Assembly: GCA_017460065.1 (NCBI GenBank)
Contig: JAFUBT010000002.1
Span: forward strand, 163,469 to 227,468
Direction of reading: 5' to 3'
Source: Candidatus Saccharimonadota bacterium
Lineage (GTDB): Bacteria; Patescibacteriota; Saccharimonadia; Saccharimonadales; Saccharimonadaceae
DNA: 64,000 nucleotides
Shown here: positions 15,570-27,018 of the stretch, in pieces
Numbering within the stretch: the stretch's first letter is position 1
Layout of the letters: the number at the start of each line of letters is the position of its first letter
Made by a program: the position numbers and the translations under genes
Notes under the pieces: generated by a model
Seen by the model: the letters and a program-made list of their open reading frames with translations, nothing else
What the model was told of the DNA's origin: nothing
Databases searched by the model: none

Positions 15570-15947
15570 TTAACTCGCGTCCTGCGAACTCTTTTTCTCT
15601 TGAATTTTCGCTTTTACCTCAGCCTTCTTTTGCTCCCACTCCTCGTCGGTCATATTGGCCGGTTTTTCGCGTCGGCTGGCGTCGCGTTTGCCCATCTTGT
15701 GGGCCTGCTTCCAGGCTTCTTTCTCTTCCTCGGTCATGTTTTCGAGTTTTGCCTTAATTTCAGCTTTCTTTTCCTCGCTCAGTTCTGGTTTTTGGCGCTT
15801 CTCCTGGGTCGTTTGTTGCTGGCTGTCTTGGCTTTGCTCGCTAGCGGCACTGGCCGGTTGATGCGCAACGATTGCTGCGCCGCCCGTTACTGCGCCCGCC
15901 AGCAGGGCGGAGGCGACTAAGATTTTCTTGCGGTGCTTATTTCGCAT
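15570..15947 (-). CDS. Exported Lys/Glu-rich helical protein of unknown function
   Basis: A 125-residue protein with a signal peptide: MRNKHRKKILVASALL, AGAVTGGAAIVAHQPASA, cut probably after ASA. The mature part is charged and helical, with repeated KAEIKAKLENMTEEEKEAWKQ and MTDEEWEQKKAEVKAKIQEK units, two variants of one motif (MT-EE). That resembles Spy- or DUF2680-like helical proteins only in style. AAAGGG precedes the start. It likely acts outside the membrane, perhaps binding envelope or metal, but no function can be assigned. Confidence 0.7.
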   Translation of the reverse strand: MRNKHRKKILVASALLAGAVTGGAAIVAHQPASAASEQSQDSQQQTTQEKRQKPELSEEKKAEIKAKLENMTEEEKEAWKQAHKMGKRDASRREKPANMTDEEWEQKKAEVKAKIQEKKSSQDAS

Positions 15948-16067
15948 ACTATACCCTTTCGATTAGTGTGCTATCCATTTTATTGGCTCGAGCTGAAAGT
16001 AATTTAAAAAACATACTACAAGCAGGATGCATGCTATGGCTCCAGCGCATATTTGCGGCAGGGCGCG

Positions 16068-17183
16068 CTAATCGCTCACGTCCACGTCCAGGGTAATATC
16101 TAGTTCAAAATCCGGGTATTCCTGACGGACCTCTTTGCGGATTTGGCGATACAGTGCTTCGCGGTCCGGCACGGCAAAATCAAGGATGATATCAAAACTC
16201 AGATTCTTGGTTGCAAAATCTACGTAAAAACCGTGCATCTGCAATACGCCGTCATGTGCGAGTATCAGCTCTTCAATTCTCTCGTGCATTTTGATAGCGG
16301 TTTTATCTTTTGTGTTAACGGAATAAACCCCGATTGTGTGCAAAATTACGCCGTATTTTTCTGCTACGCGTTTTGAGATGCGCCGCGAAATTGCATCGAC
16401 TTCCGCCACGGACATAGTGTCGGCTAGCTCAATATGAATTGAACCAAGATATGCATCTGGGCCATAATTGTTCAGTACTAAATCGAAGGCGCCTTGGACT
16501 GCGGGTTCCTTCATTACCTCGTGCTTGATTGCCTTCGTTAAGTCACTCGACGCTCGCGACTCCAAAATATCATCGGCCGATTCTCTGATGAGCTCGATGC
16601 CGGACTTAATAATCACTATCGCCACCAAAACCCCCACATAGGCTTCCAGGCTGACTTGCCAAATTAGATATACGATTGCCGAGCCCAGCACCGAAATCGA
16701 TAATAATGCATCATTGAAGGCATCTTGCCCACTCGCGACCAGGGAACTGGAATTGACCGCGTGCCCCTTCTTCTTGACATAAAGCCCAAGTAGGAATTTC
16801 ACGACAATCGCCGCCGACATTACTGCGAGACTTAAGGTGTCATACTCGGCATTTTCTGGTTGGATGATTTTCTTCACGGATTCCACCATGGCCGTTAAGC
16901 CGGCGTACAGCACGACGGCCGAAACAATAAAAGCCGTCATGTACTCAATACGCCCATGTCCATATGGATGGTCGCGGTCGGGCGCTCGCCCAGCTAACTT
17001 AGTCCCTACAATCGTAATTATGCTTGACAGGGCATCGCTCAAGTTATTGATGGCGTCAGAGATGATCGCAATTGAATTCGCGGCTGTCCCAACTAAGGCT
17101 TTGAATCCAGCTAGTAATATATTCGCCACGATACTAATTAAGCTAGTTCTGACGACAATTTTCTCGCGGGTCGCTTTCTTCAT
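16068..17183 (-). CDS. Cation diffusion facilitator (CDF) family metal transporter
   Basis: A 371-residue secondary transporter that would export divalent metal ions against protons. The first membrane helices carry SDAINNLSDALSSI, with the metal-binding aspartates of TM2, then RAPDRDHPYGHGRIEY in the TM2-TM3 loop, the family signature. TM5 has the second metal-binding pair in ASGQDAFNDALLS. A cytoplasmic ferredoxin-like C-terminal domain follows (VMKEPAVQGAFDLVL to the end); a further ACT-like tail ends FELDITLDVDVSD. The frame has ATGs at 17192 and 17183. TACAAT (17198-17193) ends nine bases before the second, so that one is chosen and the mRNA is probably leaderless. Which metal it moves is not visible. 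Confidence 0.9.
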   Translation of the reverse strand: MKKATREKIVVRTSLISIVANILLAGFKALVGTAANSIAIISDAINNLSDALSSIITIVGTKLAGRAPDRDHPYGHGRIEYMTAFIVSAVVLYAGLTAMVESVKKIIQPENAEYDTLSLAVMSAAIVVKFLLGLYVKKKGHAVNSSSLVASGQDAFNDALLSISVLGSAIVYLIWQVSLEAYVGVLVAIVIIKSGIELIRESADDILESRASSDLTKAIKHEVMKEPAVQGAFDLVLNNYGPDAYLGSIHIELADTMSVAEVDAISRRISKRVAEKYGVILHTIGVYSVNTKDKTAIKMHERIEELILAHDGVLQMHGFYVDFATKNLSFDIILDFAVPDREALYRQIRKEVRQEYPDFELDITLDVDVSD

Positions 17184-17228
17184 GTCTTTCATATTGTAGC
17201 ATCTTTATGGCTGGACTCTGCGCAGTGC

Positions 17229-17234
17229 TATACT
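17229..17234 (+). promoter_or_regulatory. -10 element (TATACT) eight bases before a start codon
   Basis: GTGC-TATACT followed by eight bases and the ATG at 17243. No ribosome site lies between, so leaderless translation is expected. Confidence 0.55.
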
Positions 17235-17242
17235 AGTGCCAT

Positions 17243-18205
17243 ATGAAGGTCGCAGAAAATACTCACGAGTCAAAACCAAAATCTACATCAATTTCCACTA
17301 AAACATCGATGCTTACCCGATTGTTCGGTGGTCTCAACCTCAGCTGGCCGCGCCTGATTATCGCCGCCATCGTCATCGGCGCCTTAGTCGGCATTTTAAT
17401 GACGATTCCCGCGTTTAAGGACACTTCTGTCACGCGCATCGGCGTAATCTTTTATTGGTGGGTGTTATTCGGCACGATTATTATTGCAAACAGCAAAAGC
17501 AACATCGATTCTGCGCTAAAATGTTTTGTTTTCTTCCTGATTTCTCAGCCTCTAATTTACCTCATCCAGGTGCCTTATGCCGAGATGGGTTGGGGGATTT
17601 TTGGCTATTATCGCTACTGGTTTTATTGGACAGTCGCCACCTTGCCAATGGGCTATATCGGTTACTGGATTAAGTGCCAAAATATCTGGTCGGCAGTAAT
17701 TTTAGCGCCCGTCATCGCTTTGGTCTTGCTTGAGGCACTCGGCGAGTTCAATTATGCACTAAATCACTTTCCCAAATATCTGCTGAGTGGTGTATTCTGC
17801 CTAATTATTGTCGCGATTATGATTTTCGGAGTTTTGCGCCAGGCGCAGTTACGTATAGTGACTTTAGCGCTTGCGGTCGTGTTTGCGGCAATCATTGCCT
17901 TTTTTAACCGTGCGACGCCTGAGGATCGTGCTTTTGGCCTTAGCTACGATTTGACCGAATACGGCGTTACGACTGCGCAAGAATGGGCGATAAAATCGCC
18001 TCTCGGCGAGCGTGCTCAGCTGTCGATCGAGGATAGTTACGACGAAAACGGCACGCCTACTGGTGAAACTTTCTATCAGTTATATATCAATGGCAACGGC
18101 AACGATTACGGTCAGTATGACATTAAGCTATCTAGTCCCAGTGAGACTAAGCACTGTCACTTCGAAATAAGCGAAAAAGATAATAGCTTTACTTGTGCGG
18201 AATAA
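17243..18205 (+). CDS. Multi-pass membrane protein with extracytoplasmic tail, unknown
   Basis: A 320-residue protein not of a family I know. A polar N-terminus of about 35 residues is followed by six or seven hydrophobic helices (LIIAAIVIGALVGILMTIP, VIFYWWVLFGTIIIA, CFVFFLISQPLIYLI, a tyrosine/tryptophan-rich pair, AVILAPVIALVLLEALG, YLLSGVFCLIIVAIMIF, IVTLALAVVFAAIIAF). The last 90 residues are polar, with two cysteines in CHFEISEKDNSFTCAE that could form a disulfide, which suggests that the tail is outside. It starts with a leaderless-type promoter and ends just before tRNA-Pro on the other strand. Confidence 0.7.
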   Translation: MKVAENTHESKPKSTSISTKTSMLTRLFGGLNLSWPRLIIAAIVIGALVGILMTIPAFKDTSVTRIGVIFYWWVLFGTIIIANSKSNIDSALKCFVFFLISQPLIYLIQVPYAEMGWGIFGYYRYWFYWTVATLPMGYIGYWIKCQNIWSAVILAPVIALVLLEALGEFNYALNHFPKYLLSGVFCLIIVAIMIFGVLRQAQLRIVTLALAVVFAAIIAFFNRATPEDRAFGLSYDLTEYGVTTAQEWAIKSPLGERAQLSIEDSYDENGTPTGETFYQLYINGNGNDYGQYDIKLSSPSETKHCHFEISEKDNSFTCAE

Positions 18206-18228
18206 AAAACGCCTCTGCGGCGTAAAAA

Positions 18229-18303
18229 TGGTCGGGGCTACCAGGATCGAACTGGCGACCTCACGTCCCCCAGACGTGCGCGCTACCGCTGCGCCAAGCC
18301 CCG
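18229..18303 (-). tRNA. tRNA-Pro(GGG)
   Basis: Complete cloverleaf read leftward, including an encoded CCA. Acceptor CGGGGCT pairs with AGCCCCG; the D arm is GCGC...GCGC; the anticodon stem CACGT/ACGTG closes the loop CTGGGGG with anticodon GGG; the T arm is GCCAG-TTCGATC-CTGGT. It reads proline CCC/CCU codons. Confidence 0.97.
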
Positions 18304-18333
18304 CCACTCATATATTATACTATAATACATATC

Positions 18334-19011
18334 ATGAAACTCCTGCTTCACACTTGTTGCGCGCCCTGCAGCGTGTATTGCATTAAGTCGCTCCGTGCCG
18401 AAGGCATCGAGCCGACGCTCTATTGGTATAATCCCAATATTCACCCCTACGCAGAATATCAAGCCCGACGCGATTGCCTGAAGGCTTACGCCGAGTTAGT
18501 CGGTGTCGATTTAGTAATCGAAGACGCCTATGGGCTCGACGAGTTCGTTTGTAATGTTTCGGACAAGCTTGACCGTCGTTGTGAAGAATACTGCTATCCG
18601 CTCCGCTTGCGCAAAGCCATGCAATACGCCAAGCAACATGGCTTTGATACAGTCTCGACTACGTTATTGTATAGCATCTACCAAAAACACGACTACATCG
18701 AAGAACTCATGTATGGCCTCGCCAATGAGCTCGGTCTGGACTTTCTCTATCGCGACTTCCGCACCGGCTGGCAGGAAGGGCAAGACGAGGCGCGCCGTGT
18801 GGGGCTGTATCTGCAAAAATATTGCGGCTGTATTTTTTCGGAAGAAGAATCAGCGCTCGGGCGTAAGATTGGTCGCAAAATGCAAAAGCGCGGTGTTTCT
18901 CCGACTAACGCCAACGTCCGCCAAGTCATTGAGCAGAGCAAGGCAGAGGGGATTTTACTACCCGAGCGTCTTAGTGATGCCGTTGTGGCGGCTTTCCCAA
19001 CAAAAGACTAA
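18334..19011 (+). CDS. queH: Epoxyqueuosine reductase QueH
   Basis: A 225-residue enzyme of the QueH (formerly DUF208) family, which reduces epoxyqueuosine to queuosine in tRNA and replaces QueG in many bacteria. MKLLLHTCCAPC gives the N-terminal cysteines (8, 9, 12), YWYNPNIHPYAEYQARRDCL follows, then RCEEYCYPLRL, TTLLYSIYQKHD and the C-terminal YCGCIFSEEES, so the iron-sulfur and metal cysteines are all present. TATAAT (18321-18326) ends seven bases before the ATG without a ribosome site, hence leaderless. A terminator follows. It implies that this organism makes or salvages queuosine precursors. Confidence 0.93.
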   Translation: MKLLLHTCCAPCSVYCIKSLRAEGIEPTLYWYNPNIHPYAEYQARRDCLKAYAELVGVDLVIEDAYGLDEFVCNVSDKLDRRCEEYCYPLRLRKAMQYAKQHGFDTVSTTLLYSIYQKHDYIEELMYGLANELGLDFLYRDFRTGWQEGQDEARRVGLYLQKYCGCIFSEEESALGRKIGRKMQKRGVSPTNANVRQVIEQSKAEGILLPERLSDAVVAAFPTKD

Positions 19012-19022
19012 GAATTTAGCCT

Positions 19023-19057
19023 AAAAAATATCCCCCAGCGGGGATATTTTATTTTTT
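19023..19057. terminator. Bidirectional terminator between queH and rpmE
   Basis: AAAATATCCCC, short loop, GGGGATATTTT followed by ATTTTTT rightward and preceded by AAAAAA, so it works for both converging genes. The right arm overlaps the rpmE stop codon. Confidence 0.9.
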
Positions 19058-19393
19058 GGCTTCAGACTTGTCGTCGGACTTTTCTTTCTTCTCGGCCTCT
19101 TTGGCGGCTTTCTTGGCCTTATTGGCTAATGCAGCCTTCATCGCGGCGGCCTTCTTGGCGCGCGCCTTGAAGCGGTCCACGCGACCCTCGGTATCGATAA
19201 TCTTTTCTTCGCCCGTGAAGAATGGATGCGATGCGCTCGAAATCTGAATTTTTACGAGCGGGTATTCTTTGCCGTCCGTCCACTTGATCGTCTCTTCCGA
19301 CTTTGCAGTGGAGCGCGTCAGGAAGGAAAACTTTGCCTGCTCGTCGGCAAACACTACAAAACGATAGTCTTTAGGTTGGATTGATTGTTTCAT
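19049..19393 (-). CDS. rpmE2: 50S ribosomal protein L31 (type B-like) with basic tail
   Basis: A 114-residue L31. The conserved core is [50 protein letters not shown] and [13 protein letters not shown]. It lacks the CxxC zinc motif, as in B-type L31. After residue 80 comes a tail of about 35 residues almost only of K, A, E and D, longer than normal and of low complexity. The ATG at 19393 matches the family start; the frame opens four codons earlier but TATAAT at 19410-19405 ends eleven bases before this ATG, so a very short leader is likely. Confidence 0.9.
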   Translation of the reverse strand: MKQSIQPKDYRFVVFADEQAKFSFLTRSTAKSEETIKWTDGKEYPLVKIQISSASHPFFTGEEKIIDTEGRVDRFKARAKKAAAMKAALANKAKKAAKEAEKKEKSDDKSEAKK

Positions 19394-19461
19394 AATTACT
19401 GGCAATTATACCAGATTAAAAACCCAAAGTAAAGCCTAAAGCCCCCTAGGCTCCGTTGCGC

Positions 19462-19836
19462 CTACTTCTTGCGGTAATAATCGTGTCCGTGTAGCTTGCT
19501 AGTGTATTCTTCTAACTTTTGCGTGCCGTTTTCGAGTTGGTAGTAGTGTCGCACGTAAAATAAGGTCACGATAAGTAAAACTATCGTCAGGCCACCGCAG
19601 CAAGCAAGTACTAATTTGCCGCTCGGGCCGTTACTGAGTTCACTTAAGCCAAGCACCAGGAACAAGATAAAGAAAATCACCATAAACAGAGCAAAAAACA
19701 TTGTGACAATCAGATGTATGAAGCGTTCATGTTGAAATTGGCGTAGCTCATCGCGGTGAAAATTCAGTAATTCTTTGTTGGGGTGTTTGGCGGCCTTGTC
19801 AATATAAGAGAGATAGCACTTGAGTTTTTTATCCAT
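19462..19836 (-). CDS. Small membrane protein with two helices, unknown
   Basis: A 124-residue protein starting MDKKLKCYLSYIDKAAKHPN. An amphipathic helix with LLNFHRDELRQFQHERFIH leads into two hydrophobic helices (LIVTMFFALFMVIFFILFLV and LVLACCGGLTIVLLIVTLFY), followed by a short basic tail. No family is recognised. The ATG at 19836 is preceded by TATAAT (19848-19843) with six bases between, so this start and a leaderless mRNA are preferred over the longer frame from 19863. It is divergent to serS. Confidence 0.65.
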   Translation of the reverse strand: MDKKLKCYLSYIDKAAKHPNKELLNFHRDELRQFQHERFIHLIVTMFFALFMVIFFILFLVLGLSELSNGPSGKLVLACCGGLTIVLLIVTLFYVRHYYQLENGTQKLEEYTSKLHGHDYYRKK

Positions 19837-19891
19837 AAGCTTATTATAACATTTTACTAACACCTTAGAAGAGTGTTAGAATAAAACTACT

Positions 19892-21199
19892 ATGTTAGAT
19901 ATTAATTTTATGCGCGCGCATCGGCAACGAGTGGAGGATGCTATCCGCAATAAGGGCTATGCGGATGAGATTGACCTCAATCACATCCTTGAGCTTGACG
20001 ACCAGCGCCGTGAATTATCTGGCCAAGCCGATACTTTGCGCCAAGAGCGCAACCAAATCGCCGCCCAAATGAAAAACGGCCGTCCCGAGCCTGCGCTCAT
20101 CGAGCGAGGTAAAGCGCTCAAGCAAGAACTCAGCGCACTTGAATCTCAACTAACCGCCGTAGAAGGCGATTATATTCAGCAACTCAAAGCTGTACCGAAT
20201 GTTTACGAAGACGACGTCCCCGTTGGTTTGTCCGAGGATGATAATGAAGTCGCCGAGATTGTCGGCGAGCTGCCAAAGTTCGACTTTGAGCCCAAGAACC
20301 ATTACGAAATTGGTCTACAACGTGATTGGATCGACAAAGAACGCGCCGCCAAGGTCACCGGTGCACGCTTTGCTTACATTAAGGGTGACCTCGTCAAGCT
20401 GCAGATGGCGATTGTGAATTTCGTCATGAACAGCTTGTCTAACGAAGATATAATAAAGGAGATTATCGCCAAAAATCACCTCGATGGCTTATCAAGTAAG
20501 CCCTTTATGCCTGTCTTACCGCCGCTCATGTTGCGTACCGAAATGTACGATGCCATGGATCGGCTCGAACCGCGCGAAGACCGCTACAAGATTGACGGCG
20601 AAGAGCTCTGGCTACAGGGCAGCGCCGAACATGTGTTGGGCTCGATGCACGCCAACGAAATCTTCGACGAAGCTCAGCTGCCAGTCCGTTACCTCGGTTA
20701 TGCCACAAGCTTCCGTCAAGAGGCTGGTACTTACGGCAAAGATATGGAAGGCATCATCCGCATGCATCAGTTTGATAAACTTGAAATGGAGAGTTTCACG
20801 ACCAAGGAAACTAGCCGCCAAGAACACGAGCTCTTTGTCGCTATCCAGCGCTGGATGGTCGAACAACTCGTCTTGCCATATCGCGTGATTCGTAAGTGTA
20901 CTTATGATATTGGCAAACCTGACGCTCGCGGTATCGACATTGAAGTCTGGCTGCCAGGGCAGAACAAATACCGCGAAACTCATACCGCAGATTACATGAC
21001 CGATTATCAGTCCCGCCGCCTCAATACACGGGTACGTCGCGATACTGGCGAGCTTGAGCTTGTCCACACCAATGACGCTACCGCATTTGCTTTGGGGCGC
21101 ATCATGATTGCTATTATTGAAAATTACCAAAAGGCCGACGGGACCATCCGTATTCCCGAGGTTTTACGCAAATATTTAGACGGAAAGGAAACTCTTTAA
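19892..21199 (+). CDS. serS: Seryl-tRNA synthetase
   Basis: A 435-residue class II aminoacyl-tRNA synthetase that charges tRNA-Ser. The N-terminal coiled-coil arm, which reaches the long variable arm of tRNA-Ser, spans about residues 25-105. Motif 2 is in SFRQEAGTYGKDMEGIIRMH and QFDKLEMESF, and motif 3 in TNDATAFALGRIMIAIIENY, all typical. Length is normal. TAGAAT (19877-19882) lies nine bases before the ATG. The stop codon is directly followed by the ATG of hpf, so both genes share an mRNA. Confidence 0.97.
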   Translation: MLDINFMRAHRQRVEDAIRNKGYADEIDLNHILELDDQRRELSGQADTLRQERNQIAAQMKNGRPEPALIERGKALKQELSALESQLTAVEGDYIQQLKAVPNVYEDDVPVGLSEDDNEVAEIVGELPKFDFEPKNHYEIGLQRDWIDKERAAKVTGARFAYIKGDLVKLQMAIVNFVMNSLSNEDIIKEIIAKNHLDGLSSKPFMPVLPPLMLRTEMYDAMDRLEPREDRYKIDGEELWLQGSAEHVLGSMHANEIFDEAQLPVRYLGYATSFRQEAGTYGKDMEGIIRMHQFDKLEMESFTTKETSRQEHELFVAIQRWMVEQLVLPYRVIRKCTYDIGKPDARGIDIEVWLPGQNKYRETHTADYMTDYQSRRLNTRVRRDTGELELVHTNDATAFALGRIMIAIIENYQKADGTIRIPEVLRKYLDGKETL

Positions 21200-21556
21200 A
21201 TGATCGAAAAGATTGACATTAGCGGCTCTAATTTCAAGGTAGAAGAGAGCTTCAAAAAATACGTCGAAAAACGCATCGGTAAACTCGACCGCTATTTGCC
21301 GCGCCAACACCGCAAAGACGTTGTCGCCAAGGTGGTTGTGACGCAAGTCGATCGTGATCATGGTAACAAGTATGAACTTTCCGTTTCTCTTAACATCCCT
21401 GGTGGCAAGGTACTAGCCGCTAAAGATGAAGCGTCCAATATTTTTGCTGGCATTGATATTATCGAGGCTAAATTGACCGGCCAGATTCGCCGTTACAAAA
21501 CAGAGAATACTAACTACGACAAGAAAGGGTTCTTGAAGCGCTTTTTGCAACGCTAA
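21200..21556 (+). CDS. hpf: Ribosome hibernation promoting factor, short form
   Basis: A 118-residue HPF/YfiA-type protein that binds the 30S decoding region and inactivates ribosomes. IDISGSNFKVEESFKKYVEK and RIGKLDRYLP form the first helix and strand, VTQVDRDHGNKYELSVSLNI the sheet, and ASNIFAGIDIIEAKLTGQIR the second helix. The C-terminal dimerisation domain of long HPF is absent. It starts at the base after the serS stop and is followed 19 bases later by secA, an order (hpf-secA) common in Gram-positive bacteria. Confidence 0.94.
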   Translation: MIEKIDISGSNFKVEESFKKYVEKRIGKLDRYLPRQHRKDVVAKVVVTQVDRDHGNKYELSVSLNIPGGKVLAAKDEASNIFAGIDIIEAKLTGQIRRYKTENTNYDKKGFLKRFLQR

Positions 21557-21561
21557 GGTGC

Positions 21562-21567
21562 TATACT
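21562..21567 (+). promoter_or_regulatory. -10 element (TATACT) eight bases before secA
   Basis: GTGC-TATACT between hpf and secA, eight bases from the ATG. It would give secA its own leaderless transcript in addition to read-through from serS-hpf. Confidence 0.5.
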
Positions 21568-21575
21568 GAAATATT

Positions 21576-24500
<2,925 letters not shown>

Positions 24501-24515
24501 GACGCCCATTCCTCT

Positions 24516-24544
24516 ATTATAGCACAAAATGCAATAATAGTCAA
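24516..24544 (-). promoter_or_regulatory. Strong promoter pointing into the 3' end of secA
   Basis: Read leftward: TTGACT (24544-24539), 17 bases ending TTTTGTGC, TATAAT (24521-24516). It lies in the 55-base gap after secA and has no gene of its own on that strand, so it would make RNA antisense to the basic C-terminal part of secA. Confidence 0.75.
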
Positions 24545-24555
24545 GCATAAGCGCC

Positions 24556-25833
24556 ATGAAGCACTCTATTGAAGAAGTTAAGCTGAAGTCCGGTGCCAGA
24601 GGAATTTTAATCGATGCCCCTGGTGCTGGCGTCATGAATGTCCGGATAATTTTTCGGGCTGGCAATAAATTCGTCAAAAAACCTGAAATCTACGAAGTTG
24701 CCCACTTGATGGAGCATATGGCCTTTGGCCGCAACGCCAAGTATCGCGACGAGCAGGCTTACGAGTCGGATTTTACTAAGAACGGCGCCTACCATAACGC
24801 CTGGACCTCAGATGCCTTTATCGTCTACGAAGCGGAATGTGCCGATTTTGAATGGGAACGCATCCTTGCCTTGCAAGAACTAGCCGTCGCTAAGCCGCGC
24901 TTCAATGAAACCGAGTTGCGCAGCGAGAAGGGCAACGTGCGCTCGGAGTTGACTGGCTACCAGAACGACTACGCTCGCTTAATTTGGCCAAAGCTTCAAC
25001 AAGAGCTAGGCGAAAAAGTTTTAACTTACGCCGAACGTCTCAAGACCATCAATAATATCGAGCTAAAGGATGTACGCGAGCATCATCGGCGTACTCATAC
25101 GGCCAAGAATATGCAGTTTGTGATTTGCGGCAACCTGCGCGGCCGCAAACGTAAGATTATTCAGATGCTTGAAACTTGGGATCTCAAGCCCGGCGAACGT
25201 TTTGATATGCCCATGAGCAACTATACCGGCACCTTGCCGGTGCTGATTCGCCGTAAAGACGCCAGCAATATGTGTTTTGGCTTTTCCTTTGTGATTCAAC
25301 GCCCGCTGGAGCCACGTGAGCAATACGCCCTTGGCTGTCTGAATCATATTCTTAACGGCACGATGAGCAGTAAGATTTTTGGCACCGCTCGCCAGCGTGG
25401 CATCGTGTACGGTCTTGGCTCGAGCGTGGCGACCGACAACTGGTCTAGTACCTGGGATTTCGACGGCGAAGTCAACGCCGAAAATGCCGACGAGCTCTTT
25501 GACCTGATTGCCGTCGAACTCGCCAAAGTTATTAATGGTGATTTACCAGATAAGGATATCAGAGCCGCCAAATCCTATCTGCTGGGTCGTCATCAGATGT
25601 TGGCTCAAACGGCCGAACAAATCAGCAATTATTATCTCCGCGACTACATTATTACTGGCGCCTATGAGCCGATGACCGACGCTCCCAAGATGATTGACGA
25701 TATCGACAAAAGCACCGTGGTATCCCTGGCGCGCGAATTCATGCAGTCGGGCATTTCTGGTCTTGCCGCCGTTGGCAACATGAACCGTTCGATTATTGAT
25801 GAGTTGTGGGCGCGCGTGCTGGGCGCCATCTAG
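24556..25833 (+). CDS. M16-family zinc metallopeptidase
   Basis: A 425-residue peptidase related to the mitochondrial processing peptidase and pitrilysin. The inverted zinc motif HxxEH is HLMEH (residues 50-54), and the third ligand, a glutamate about 75 residues on, lies in ETELRSEKGNVRSEL. The second half-domain shows the fold-typical RQRGIVYGLGSSVATDNWS and ends with helix pairs. One chain of about 420 residues is the usual size of the short M16B type, which acts as a dimer. It could trim signal peptides or surface proteins, which is inferred. No clear ribosome site; an opposing promoter occupies the upstream gap. Confidence 0.88.
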   Translation: MKHSIEEVKLKSGARGILIDAPGAGVMNVRIIFRAGNKFVKKPEIYEVAHLMEHMAFGRNAKYRDEQAYESDFTKNGAYHNAWTSDAFIVYEAECADFEWERILALQELAVAKPRFNETELRSEKGNVRSELTGYQNDYARLIWPKLQQELGEKVLTYAERLKTINNIELKDVREHHRRTHTAKNMQFVICGNLRGRKRKIIQMLETWDLKPGERFDMPMSNYTGTLPVLIRRKDASNMCFGFSFVIQRPLEPREQYALGCLNHILNGTMSSKIFGTARQRGIVYGLGSSVATDNWSSTWDFDGEVNAENADELFDLIAVELAKVINGDLPDKDIRAAKSYLLGRHQMLAQTAEQISNYYLRDYIITGAYEPMTDAPKMIDDIDKSTVVSLAREFMQSGISGLAAVGNMNRSIIDELWARVLGAI

Positions 25834-25838
25834 TCGTG

Positions 25839-25844
25839 TATAAT
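25839..25844 (+). promoter_or_regulatory. -10 element (TATAAT) eight bases before the kinase gene
   Basis: CGTG-TATAAT, eight bases before the ATG at 25853, starting a leaderless two-gene unit. Confidence 0.55.
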
Positions 25845-25852
25845 TTAAACTA

Positions 25853-26431
25853 ATGAACGAGAAAGATATAAAAATTATCGCCCTAGTCGGCATGAGCGGT
25901 AGTGGTAAATCAACCGCTATCGAGTATTTGACGGCTCGCGGCATCCCCAAAATTTATTTTGGTGGCATTATCTATAAAGCCATGGCTGAAGCTGGCATCG
26001 AACGCAGTGAAGACGGCGTCAGCGAACGGCGCTTTCGCGAGCAAATCCGTCAAAAAGAAGGCGCGGACTTCGTCGTAAAGCGCGCTATTCAAGAAGCGAA
26101 AAATTTGATTGCGGCCGGACAAAAGCGCATCGTGCTCGATGGTCTTTATAGCTGGACGGAGTACAAGATTCTGCGCAAAGAATTCCCCACCGAGATGACT
26201 GTCATCGCCGTAGTTTTACCAAAAGCACTCCGTCGCAAGCGTCTAGCTGAACGGCCCGACCGCCCCTTTGATGCGCAAGCTGCCGCCGAACGCGACCAAA
26301 GCGAAATTGAGAACCTCGAAAAGGGTGGCCCTATCGCAATTGCCGACTACTATCTCGACAACTCTGGCACTATCGCTGAGCTACATGCGCATTTTGCAGA
26401 ATTACTCAAGCAAATCGGTTTTCTCAAATGA
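25853..26431 (+). CDS. Small P-loop kinase, dephospho-CoA-kinase/AAA-like
   Basis: A 192-residue nucleoside-monophosphate-kinase-like protein. Walker A is GMSGSGKST (13-21), followed by IEYLTARGIPKIYFGGIIYK, where the family binds its acceptor. RIVLDGLYSWTEYKIL holds the Walker B aspartate, and LRRKRLAERPDRPF is the basic lid. The pattern resembles the archaeal-type dephospho-CoA kinase or broad nucleotide kinases found in CPR genomes; which acceptor it phosphorylates cannot be decided here. It overlaps the methyltransferase gene by four bases (ATGA). Confidence 0.72.
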   Translation: MNEKDIKIIALVGMSGSGKSTAIEYLTARGIPKIYFGGIIYKAMAEAGIERSEDGVSERRFREQIRQKEGADFVVKRAIQEAKNLIAAGQKRIVLDGLYSWTEYKILRKEFPTEMTVIAVVLPKALRRKRLAERPDRPFDAQAAAERDQSEIENLEKGGPIAIADYYLDNSGTIAELHAHFAELLKQIGFLK

Positions 26432-27018
26432 GTGACTTACAAATCTCGCGTTCAGAGACTGATCTCATCTTGCGGGAATTAGCCAAGGTCGACCATCTCG
26501 ATGGCGATGTAGTTGAGTTTGGTTGCTATACTGGCGATACTTCAGTCCTTTTGGCGCGGGCTCTACAGGAATCGCCGCAAAAATGGCTGTGGCTGTATGA
26601 TTCTTTTGCTGGTCTGCCAGAGAAAACCGCGGCCGACCATTCGGCTAACGGGTGGCGTTTTAAGGCTGGCACACTTAAAGCCGATGCCAGCACGGTGCAG
26701 CATAAGTTTCGCAAGTATTGTCTGCCAGAGCCGGTCATCAAGCAGGCCTGGTTCCAGGATCTTCATCCCGATGAGGACTTGCCGTCAAAAATCTGCTTCG
26801 CCCTTTTGGACGGAGATTTTTATGAGTCAATCAAAACTAGTTTGCAGTTGTCCGCAAAAAAGCTAGTCCCGGGCGGAATAATGGTCGTGCACGACTATCG
26901 CAACCCAGCATTACCAGGACCCGCTAAGGCGGTAAATGAATTTTTGGCGCAAAATCCGCGCTATAAACTTCGTCTCAGCGCGAGTTTGGCAATCATAGAA
27001 CGGTTGGCAGCCAGCTAA
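26428..27018 (+). CDS. TylF/MycF-like SAM-dependent O-methyltransferase
   Basis: A 196-residue class I methyltransferase. DVVEFGCYTGDTSVLLARAL (about residues 27-46) is motif I for SAM, LWLYDSFAGLPEKT the second acidic motif, and CFALLDGDFYESIKTSLQLS with VPGGIMVVHDYRNPALPG matches the macrocin-O-methyltransferase type, with the metal-binding D and HDY. Such enzymes methylate sugar hydroxyls. In a bacterium with a sugar-decorated surface it could act on a polysaccharide or glycolipid, which is inferred. It is coupled to the kinase gene and overlaps the tail of the converging TraX-like gene by 26 bases. Confidence 0.8.
   Translation: MSDLQISRSETDLILRELAKVDHLDGDVVEFGCYTGDTSVLLARALQESPQKWLWLYDSFAGLPEKTAADHSANGWRFKAGTLKADASTVQHKFRKYCLPEPVIKQAWFQDLHPDEDLPSKICFALLDGDFYESIKTSLQLSAKKLVPGGIMVVHDYRNPALPGPAKAVNEFLAQNPRYKLRLSASLAIIERLAAS

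Noticed and set aside
18195..18386. Open frame ending in a VGATRIELATSRP-like stretch
   Set aside because: This is the usual false protein read from the reverse of a tRNA gene (tRNA-Pro).
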